Source of the DNA: Larus michahellis
Taxonomy: Eukaryota > Chordata > Aves > Charadriiformes > Laridae
NCBI RefSeq assembly: GCF_964199755.1
Contig: NC_133930.1
Span: forward strand, 26,432,071-26,496,070
Direction of reading: 5' to 3'
Length of the DNA stretch: 64,000 nucleotides
Shown here: piece by piece, positions 59,501 through 64,000 of the stretch
Position numbering within the stretch: the first letter of the stretch is position 1
Layout of the letters: each line of letters starts with the position of its first letter
Position numbers and translations under genes: made by a program
The notes under the pieces: generated by a model
What the model saw: only the letters and a program-made list of their open reading frames with translations
Databases searched by the model: none
Told to the model about the DNA's origin: nothing

Positions 59501-60081
59501 TTCCTTTACCTCACCTTGTTTACTAAGCTTCTTTCCTTCACCTAAATGCAGTTTTACCTTCTGACTGCGAGACCAACTTTGCAGCTGAGAAGACGTTACC
59601 GTTCTCGCCATCACCACCACCACCACCTGTCAAGCCAAACCTCGGACGCTGACTCGGGACAGCAAACTCCAGTCGTCAGCAGCAGCAGCGCCACTTTCCC
59701 TGGTGGATGAAGTCCCGCGGGCCCGGAGAGCCAGGCGGGCTCCAGGAGGCACGGCTCCCACTGCCCCATCAGCTCAGACAGGCGAAACGGGGGGTCCTCG
59801 GCGTGTGTGTGGGGTGAGGGCTGAGGGGATGCCTGACGGGGCTGGGCCCGGGGGGGAGAGAGAGGGTCAGGGAGAGAGAGGGTCGGGGGGAGCCGGGTGC
59901 CGGGGCCTACCTGTCTCCTCAACTCCTCGCCGCTCTCCCGCGCATCATGGTAGAGGCGCTCGGTGCGGCGCAGCCGGCAGTGGGCCCGCTCCAGCTGCTC
60001 GCGGCAGGTCTCCAGCGCCGTCTCCAGCGCCGTCACCTGCTGCCGCAGAGCCTGCTCCTCGCCGCCAGGCGGGGAGGCCAT
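38811..60081 (-). CDS. AGGF1: AGGF1 gene, coding span (16 candidate exons)
   Basis: AGGF1 is a nuclear and secreted vertebrate protein linked to angiogenesis and, through its OCRE and G-patch domains, to the spliceosome. Joining the exons gives 757 codons, or 701 without exons 6 and 7; human AGGF1 is 714 aa. Order: N-terminal coiled coil (about residues 8-57), OCRE aromatic repeats (187-235), basic nuclear-signal-like [10 protein letters not shown] (250-259), acidic Ser/Glu region (326-443), FHA domain (about 450-555; key TIGR, SKFH and GSQNGT), G-patch (about 660-690; [15 protein letters not shown]) and a C-terminal tail ending PWVRGTVQ. All introns are GT-AG and every phase is consistent. 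The start ATG (60081-60079) has G at -3 and G at +4. AGGF1 lies upstream of PDE8B in the same orientation, as in human. Confidence 0.97.
39857..39956 (-). CDS. AGGF1: AGGF1 exon 15 (G-patch)
   Basis: 100 nt, acceptor TTCAAAG|TGAAATT, donor GATCCG|GTAGGT. It encodes [18 protein letters not shown] followed by [15 protein letters not shown]. The glycines and the aromatic MGW of a G-patch are intact, so helicase or spliceosome binding is expected to be kept. Confidence 0.97.
40849..40880. repeat. C10/A18 homopolymer pair next to exon 14 donor
   Basis: On the + strand C10-G-C3-A18; in the AGGF1 transcript U18-G3-C-G10 starting 8 nt into the intron after exon 14. Long homopolymers of this kind are prone to length errors and slippage. 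Confidence 0.9.
40890..41017 (-). CDS. AGGF1: AGGF1 exon 14
   Basis: 128 nt, acceptor TTATAAAG|AACAC. It encodes [20 protein letters not shown] then [22 protein letters not shown]. The donor is ATGT|GTAAGG, which leaves 2 nt that join exon 15 to give Val-Glu-Ile. The alternative GTGTAA two bases earlier would break the frame. The transcript has T18 then a G-rich run just after the donor. Confidence 0.95.
42039..42121 (-). CDS. AGGF1: AGGF1 exon 13
   Basis: 83 nt, acceptor CCTTTTAG|TTTGCC, donor TTACAG|GTGGGT. It encodes [20 protein letters not shown] and IRVKYGLQ, a charged helix-forming linker between FHA and G-patch regions that is conserved in AGGF1. Confidence 0.95.
42372..42537 (-). CDS. 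AGGF1: AGGF1 exon 12 (end of FHA domain)
   Basis: 166 nt, acceptor CTAAAAG-type TAG|CCTAAAAG, donor TCTTCTG|GTTAGT. It encodes [20 protein letters not shown], then [20 protein letters not shown] and [15 protein letters not shown]. The strand [15 protein letters not shown] closes the FHA fold; [17 protein letters not shown] is an AGGF1 signature. Confidence 0.96.
42903..43004 (-). CDS. AGGF1: AGGF1 exon 11 (FHA core)
   Basis: 102 nt (34 codons), acceptor ATTTGTCAG|TTCCAT, donor CTCCAG|GTGAGT. It encodes [20 protein letters not shown] and [14 protein letters not shown]. The FHA His and the GSQNGT loop for phosphothreonine recognition are intact. Confidence 0.97.
43693..43744 (-). CDS. AGGF1: AGGF1 exon 10 (52-nt exon)
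   Basis: Small exon with acceptor CTTTCCAG|AGAAAA and donor GTAAG|GTAACT. It completes Arg of TIGR and encodes [17 protein letters not shown], part of the FHA domain. Phase 2 in, phase 0 out. Confidence 0.95.
44465..44495. repeat. T31 homopolymer in AGGF1 intron 9
   Basis: Uninterrupted run of about 31 T on the + strand (poly-A in the AGGF1 pre-mRNA). No retrocopy sequence is recognisable next to it. Length is likely variable or imprecisely assembled. Confidence 0.9.
45015..45126 (-). CDS. AGGF1: AGGF1 exon 9 (start of FHA domain)
   Basis: 112 nt, acceptor AATTGCAG|ATGAAG, donor TGGGAG|GTAAAA. It encodes [20 protein letters not shown] and [17 protein letters not shown], the first strands of the FHA domain with the phosphopeptide-binding Arg at its end (shared with exon 10). 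Confidence 0.96.
45699..46053 (-). CDS. AGGF1: AGGF1 exon 8 (acidic region)
   Basis: 355 nt, acceptor CCCTCCAG|GATTTG, donor GATGAAG|GTGAAT. It starts [17 protein letters not shown] and contains KKTKMDTK and then the acidic [20 protein letters not shown]. The EEGEITDS motif is the best-conserved part; the rest varies between vertebrates. In human this exon directly follows the OCRE/basic exon. Confidence 0.95.
47903..48000 (-). CDS. AGGF1: AGGF1 candidate exon 7 (not recalled from human)
   Basis: 98 nt, acceptor TTTCTTAACAG|TTGATT, donor GTCTAT|GTGAGTG. Entered in phase 1 from exon 6 it is open and encodes [19 protein letters not shown] then [14 protein letters not shown], and leaves in phase 0 as exon 8 requires. 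Splice sites are good. I do not recall this segment in human AGGF1. It must be used together with exon 6. Confidence 0.6.
49868..49937 (-). CDS. AGGF1: AGGF1 candidate exon 6 (not recalled from human)
   Basis: 70 nt, acceptor CCATCTTTAG|GTACAG, donor GGTGAAG|GTAGAG. Entered in phase 0 after exon 5 it encodes [20 protein letters not shown] then SGE and leaves in phase 1. Alone it would shift the frame; with exon 7 (98 nt) it adds exactly 56 codons. Serine-rich and polar, it would lengthen the linker between OCRE and acidic regions. Confidence 0.6.
50390..51073. other. AGGF1 intron 5, unique part
   Basis: AT-rich intron sequence with a T run at about 50400-50415 and no exon or element that I can support. 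Confidence 0.5.
51074..51938 (+). mobile_element. CR1 LINE with internal deletion, antisense in AGGF1 intron 5
   Basis: Begins at GTCTACCTTGACTTCAGC ([15 protein letters not shown]) and keeps a long frame at 51164-51718 with [20 protein letters not shown] and [19 protein letters not shown]. After CCAAAAAGGC (about 51621) it jumps to the distal ORF2 end ([20 protein letters not shown]), so several hundred bases are missing. It ends in the tail CATTCTGTGATTCTGTGAG. It lies antisense to AGGF1. Confidence 0.93.
51939..55152. other. AGGF1 intron 5, unique AT-rich sequence
   Basis: No exon in the AGGF1 frame or other gene is visible. Simple patches: GT-rich at about 54731-54750 and an A-rich (CAAAA-like) patch at about 54789-54836. 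Confidence 0.5.
55237..55422 (-). CDS. AGGF1: AGGF1 exon 5 (second half of OCRE, basic stretch)
   Basis: 186 nt (62 codons), acceptor GCTATAAAG|GAAAAT, donor ATATAAG|GTAACT. It encodes [20 protein letters not shown] and [18 protein letters not shown], the aromatic octamer repeats of the OCRE domain, then the lysine-rich [10 protein letters not shown] that resembles a nuclear localisation signal. Phase 0 at both ends. Confidence 0.97.
55550..56464. mobile_element. Solo-type endogenous retrovirus LTR in AGGF1 intron 4
   Basis: The block begins TGTAGTGGCTTGACCCTGGC and ends CAGTAAACCCAAACA, the TG...CA ends of an LTR type common in bird genomes. It contains ERV-typical text such as AGCTCATGGGTCAAGATAA and diverged tandem units around CTGCTCCAGTGTG. 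No gag, pol or env frame is attached. Its polyadenylation-like AATAAA on the minus strand (near 55720) suggests minus orientation. Flanking short duplication is not clear (AAGAAC/AGGAAT). It lies 127 bp upstream of the exon 5 acceptor. Confidence 0.8.
56347..56398. repeat. 22-bp tandem repeat inside the LTR
   Basis: The 22-bp unit GTGCCCTGCAGCGGAAGGTG+CT is present twice without change (56347-56368, 56369-56390), followed by 8 nt of a third copy. Identity of the units suggests a recent duplication. Confidence 0.95.
56465..57390. other. AGGF1 intron 4, unique AT-rich sequence
   Basis: No exon or element is recognised between the LTR and the exon 4 donor. Confidence 0.6.
57391..57537 (-). CDS. 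AGGF1: AGGF1 exon 4 (first half of OCRE)
   Basis: 147 nt (49 codons), acceptor TTGTTGTCAG|GAAGCA, donor TAATTCG|GTAAGG. It encodes [20 protein letters not shown] and [20 protein letters not shown] then HSTGFYYNS. The [19 protein letters not shown] block and the [10 protein letters not shown] octamers are strongly conserved. Confidence 0.97.
58347..58552 (-). CDS. AGGF1: AGGF1 exon 3
   Basis: 206 nt, acceptor CCCATTGCAG|ATTATT, donor TTTGCAG|GTTATA. It completes Asp and encodes [20 protein letters not shown], then a weakly conserved acidic stretch ending [13 protein letters not shown]. The aromatic YYYYENYY matches the conserved segment of the family; the rest is known to vary. Confidence 0.9.
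59019..59115 (-). CDS. AGGF1: AGGF1 exon 2
   Basis: 97 nt, acceptor TCTTTCAG|GTTGAA, donor CAAGCAG|GTAGAG. It encodes [20 protein letters not shown] and [12 protein letters not shown], the end of the coiled coil and the conserved QTE...W motif. Confidence 0.95.
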
Positions 60082-60640
60082 GCCCGCCCACCCCCTCACT
60101 AGCTCCTCAGCACCCTCCCAGCAGCCGCCACCCAGCACCGGGGACAAAACGGTGGTGGCGGCGGCGTCCTCGCCCGCCTGCCCCGGCCATGGCGCCGGCC
60201 CAGGCCGGGGCGAGGGCACTAGTGGCGCGGGCGCGCAACCCGGAAGGGAACAGTACACGTCGGAAGTGACATATGGGGAGGGGGGAAGTGCGCTGAAGCC
60301 GCTCACGAGCGTCTGGTTGCCAGGCGACGCGCCGAGGGGGGAAGAGCCCACCACCGGCAAAATGGGCTGCGGGCGGTAAACGCGCGGACCAGAACAACAG
60401 CAATCGCTAATGGGGGCCTGTGTGGTTCGCGGCGGGGAGGCGGCGGCGGCGGAGAGGAGCGGAGGGCTGGCCGTAAGCCGCCACAGAGAGCCGGGGTGTT
60501 CGGGCCGGGGGCTGCGGGCGCAGCACGGGGCGGCCTCGGGGCAGGAAAACCTCCACATCTGTGGACGTCCGCGCCGGGTGGCGCCAGGGAGGGCTCCCTG
60601 CTGTTGGCGGACTCCGAGGTTTCACCTGTAACACACGAGA
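59690..60640 (-). promoter_or_regulatory. AGGF1 CpG-island promoter
   Basis: A CpG island covers exon 1 and about 550 bp upstream. ETS-type sites lie 160-190 bp upstream of the ATG: CCGGAAG (60240-60246) and CGGAAGTG (60261-60268). An RFX X-box match, GGTTGCCAGGCGAC, is at 60315-60328. No TATA box is seen. The GA-rich repeat at about 59850-59895 is in intron 1. The upstream half of the island could also drive a + transcript, but no gene is recognised there. Confidence 0.75.
59911..60081 (-). CDS. AGGF1: AGGF1 exon 1 (start codon, coiled coil)
   Basis: 171 nt (57 codons) from the ATG at 60081 to the donor AGACAG|GTAGGC. It encodes [20 protein letters not shown] and [20 protein letters not shown] then [17 protein letters not shown], a coiled coil with regular heptads. 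The [11 protein letters not shown] end matches the family; the start is GC-rich and differs from human in length. Confidence 0.95.
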
Positions 60641-61232
60641 GAGTGAAAAGTAATTCCAGGACGTGCACTATTCTACAAAAGTACAGCACAGTTTTGCTTG
60701 CTTTTTTTTTTTTTTTTTTTTCTTCCCCTTAAGATTTCTCAGTCTATACTGTGGCAAACCTTCTCCTATCCTGGCTAGCAATTGCCATGTCTGGACAGTA
60801 TTGCAATTGTAGCCGACTGAGCAGGCCTCAAGGCTACTATGTTAAATCTGTGCTGAGAATTGCAGTATTGCAGTCCTGTATAAATTTCTGTTGCTGGAAT
60901 TTCTAGAGACAGCTGCAGAGGACTCTTGGGTTTCCCTCCACAGCCCCATCTCCGTATGATAACTTTCAAACCTTCAGCTCACAGGTTTCTGTTTCTTAAG
61001 TATGCTTTGTGCCTGATGAGCATGATGCTGCTCAGTTGTTAACAAACTGTAAATGTGATATGTTTTGTTACTTTTGCACCTTGATCCAGAAACAAGAAGT
61101 ACATCATAGTAGGTCATAGCCTAATAGTTTTTAAACCTGGCAATGGTGAATGTATTACATATGTGGACATCTACTCCTGCTAGCAGATGTGTCCTGAATA
61201 ATGCACCACCTTTAAAGGAAGTGATGTATGCA
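60641..61232. other. AGGF1 upstream flank
   Basis: Unique sequence with a T20 run at 60702-60721. No exon of the expected upstream neighbour (CRHBP in human) is recognised; it may lie beyond the window. Confidence 0.55.
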
Positions 61233-61325
61233 TTTCATATATATGTGTGTATATATATATTCCATATATTTTCATATAAATATTCCATATATATTTATTC
61301 CATATATATCTATATATTTCATGTA
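61233..61325. repeat. AT-rich minisatellite
   Basis: Degenerate tandem units of the type TTCCATATATAT with runs of alternating TA. About eight partly overlapping units are visible. DNA here should melt easily and form short hairpins. Confidence 0.85.
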
Positions 61326-61429
61326 ACTTTTTTGGCCTTTTTTTGAGTGCTGGTTCTAGCTATGCTGAAAGAGTCTCCAAAGAGATGAGGGCTCTCTAGC
61401 ACCTCTCTCTCTAAGTGGAAGGAGACACA

Positions 61430-61985
61430 TAAAGAGATTTACAAGTTTAGAAGGAAGTAAACTACTTAAATGAAATATTAATAATAAAATAAAAAGGAAA
61501 TAATGAAATAGATACAATATATACAAAACCGTATAAAGCTTCCAGGATGATGTCACTGGCACGCACCAGGGAAGTATCAGACTGGGCTTGGCAAAGGATG
61601 GAGCTGGATTTTGGATCTGGAGGAACTGAGAATCCAGGAACGCTCGGATCAGGATCAAAGGCAGATGAACAGACAGGGTCCTCCTAAAACGCCAGCCATT
61701 GAAGAAAGAGGCTGACCCTTTTGATCCCTCAGCTTTTATACTGAGCATGATGCGCATGGGATGTAATACCCTGTTGGTCAGTTTTGGGTCACCTGTTCTG
61801 TCCGCTCCTCCCTGCAGGTGCAACCCCTCTACGCTTTTCCGTTTCCAACCTTCCAGACTGGCAAATAATAAAGTTATCGTCTGGCCTTGGTTGTTATAGA
61901 AATTAGTATAAGCAAAAGCCTCTCTGTGTAACATTCCTTACAGCTTGTTAACTGTAAACATGTGTCTTATCACGACAAGAAAGAA
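61430..61985. mobile_element. LTR-like block of bird endogenous retrovirus type
   Basis: The sequence contains an AT-rich stretch (ATTAATAATAAAATAAAAAG) followed by CTCAGCTTTTATACTGAGCA and TGCGCATGGGATGTAATACC, then TTGGTCAGTTTTGGGTCACC. This order is typical of ERV-derived LTR sequence in birds. No coding retroviral frame is attached. Edges are uncertain by about 60 bp. Confidence 0.65.
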
Positions 61986-64000
61986 CAGTTTATGCACAAC
62001 ATTCAGAGATACAGAAGCGGTCCAGCTAAGAAGTAAAATTAATGAACAGAAAGTTGTTTCTGCTCTACCTCAAGCCAGGACAGGGCTTTAAAGTATGCAG
62101 TATGTCATGATGCAGGACACAAAGTTGTAGCCATGCTTCTGTGGCCTGCTTTTTGACTGCTGATTACAAGGGTGTGGCTTATTGCCTGTCCAACTTTTGT
62201 CTGAGCATCAAATTAGTGATTATTTTTGCCAGTGCAGCCTCTCTAGGCACTTCTGAAATGGCCTCCTGCCATTACTTACTAATGCTTGGTAGCAACGTGG
62301 GACTACAATAGATTTCGAGTTAGACTTCACTCAGCACAAGCAAGCTTGAACTTTACATAGCTCTGTGGAGAGCAGATAACACTTTCAGTCTATGAGTTAG
62401 AGGCAGAGATAGTGATATCTTTATTCATTTGCTTCTTGCAGCTGCTGGAATGATGACCCGTTTCCAATAAATAATAAGCCCAAAGACGTGTAGGCTTAAA
62501 AATCACAGTATGTTGCAGTGTTATTTTAGCATGAACTGCTTTTTACTGCAAAGGCAATTGCGTCATGCCCTCCTGCATAGCTTAATAAGTACCATTCTGA
62601 CCAGAAATGGCTGGAACCAAATGCTTGTGCTCCAGAGGGTGTTCTACATAAGCAGGCAAAAGGCAAATCTTACACCTATCATAAACTAACTGAAAGGAAA
62701 TGGGCAAAAAATATACATAGCTTGTCTTCTTTAAAGCATTTTGTAAAAGCTCTAGTGTGGACTGTAGGTCCTAAGAGATGTTAAAACAACACAGTTTCAG
62801 GCTTCAGTTTTGCTTCCCCACAGTTTCTCACCAGAAAGGAATGTCTTATCAGTGGCGAACCAGTGTATTGTCTGTATTAGAAGTAAACAGGGACCTGAGC
62901 TGAAGGAAGATGCTTTCTGAAAGAGCAGAGATTTCATCCACTGTCTTGTATTAAATTGTATTAAATTCAGGGAATCACACTATCTTCTTATTAAAAGATT
63001 GGACTAATCTCAGGCCTTTGATTTGCAAGTCATATATTTCATTGTAAAAATAGTGGGTTATGAAGTTTAAGCAGTGAAAAGAGGATGAAAAAGTGATGCC
63101 AGCACTTCAACCAGTGTATATTCCTAAAGGTTTGCAGCAGATGAAAATGAAGGGGGTGAAGGAGATGCACATCCCTGCCAGCTGGGGGAAATGTGTTGGG
63201 GTGCATTGGCTGTCACCACAGGCTGTTGTTCCACCGTGCCTTGCTGTCAGGAAGCAGCAGATGGGAATAGCAGCAGACAAGGTGGAGGATGCAGATTCTG
63301 ATTTGCATCTGTGTGCAGGGGCATTAAGTTTGAAGGAGAAGGAGGTGGCAGCTGTCACCACAACCAGCCAACTTCCAGGCGGACCTCTTGGTTCATGAAT
63401 GGTTCAGCCACAGGTCTAAGGTCTCCATTCTGCTCTTCTTCGTTCTCATGATAAAGCCAATCAGTCGGTGCCTCTGCCCTTTGCTGCCCATGCCCATATT
63501 ATTCATGGGTCCTTGACATGGACTGATGAGCTGCTGTTGCAGCTGCCCCTGTCCATATTCCTTGCTCCTCTGGGATGGGGTAGTTACACTTGGAAGTATA
63601 GGTGACATCCCAGTCCAGCTAAACAGAAAACAGATTCTGAGTTCCTGCACACTCTGTATTAAAGGGAGGGGAGGACTTCAGCTGGAGGGGCGTTTGCCAC
63701 CAAAGGGCAGGGGATAGCAGAAGGAAGATGAAATTGGTTCGTAGGAGGCGTGGACAGCAAGGCTGCTGAAACACAGACTGTCTGGCTAAGGGCAAGATCT
63801 CCAGGAAGGCTCTCCCTCCCACACAGCTATCACAAGCCAGAGCCTGCATGAAAGAAAATGCTACTGTGCATGCTGCGTGAGCGAAATACAGGAGCTCAAA
63901 GCCTACAGGGAGGGCCTGGAGGAGTAGGAAAGGTGAGGACACAGAGCTCTAACACTGCTGTTCTTTCCCCAGACTGATGCCATGCAGGAACAACCAAGAG
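61986..64000. other. Unique sequence at the right end
   Basis: No gene is recognised. GC content rises after about 63090. A short + frame near 63790-63927 ends in a Cys-rich, helix-like piece (KCYCACCVSEIQELKAYREG) that might derive from a retroelement ORF1, but the evidence is thin. Confidence 0.45.

Noticed and set aside
59611..60689. Long frames across the AGGF1 island, including + strand frames of up to 188 codons
   Set aside because: Only the 57-codon exon 1 segment fits AGGF1; the rest are stop-poor CpG shadows.
63790..63930. Cys-rich short frame resembling a retroelement ORF1 end
   Set aside because: Only about 45 codons, no flanking element structure visible, and no CR1 3' end nearby.
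1..64000. tRNA, rRNA, CRISPR array, bacterial operon or phage-defence genes
   Set aside because: No clover-leaf, spaced direct-repeat array or compact gene cluster is visible; the sequence is a vertebrate chromosome with introns and CR1 elements.

Overview
This is a bird nuclear chromosome window. Evidence: single genes split by long AT-rich introns, CpG-island promoters, many CR1 LINE fragments with the typical (ATTCTRTG) 3' end, and LTRs of bird endogenous-retrovirus type. Two protein-coding genes are supported, both on the minus strand. In other vertebrates these genes are neighbours (human 5q; chicken chromosome Z, from memory).

From left to right: 1-6589 is the first intron of PDE8B, with two nested CR1 copies at 4.27-5.65 kb. 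PDE8B coding exon 1 is at 6590-6904 (105 codons starting [10 protein letters not shown]) inside a CpG island at about 6.2-7.3 kb. From 7.3 to 38.8 kb lies the PDE8B-AGGF1 interval. It is mostly unique AT-rich sequence with CR1 fragments at 9.4, 17.0, 29.7-31.0 and 34.8 kb and an LTR-like block at 22.1-22.6 kb. Two further CpG islands, at 12.5-13.1 and 35.2-35.8 kb, look like promoters without a recognised coding gene.

AGGF1 (angiogenic factor with G-patch and FHA domains) runs from its start codon at 60081 down to its stop at 38811. All exons can be joined with GT-AG introns and consistent phases. Fourteen exons match the known vertebrate protein (701 aa if joined directly). Two more, at 49868-49937 and 47903-48000, lie between the OCRE exon and the acidic exon. 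They are 70 and 98 nt, together exactly 56 codons, and would give 757 aa; I do not recall them from the human protein. The AGGF1 introns hold a solo-type LTR (55.55-56.46 kb), a CR1 (51.07-51.94 kb) and long homopolymer tracts. The AGGF1 CpG promoter is at 59.7-60.6 kb. The last 3.4 kb is non-genic with an AT-rich minisatellite and one LTR-like block.

AGGF1 sits upstream of PDE8B in the same orientation, as in human. Human has ZBED3 between them on the other strand; I find no ZBED3-like reading frame here. I see no tRNA, rRNA, CRISPR array or prokaryote-type system. The points most worth checking are the extra AGGF1 exon pair, the two orphan CpG islands (one with a candidate alternative PDE8B first exon) and a long hairpin at 37.97-38.03 kb.
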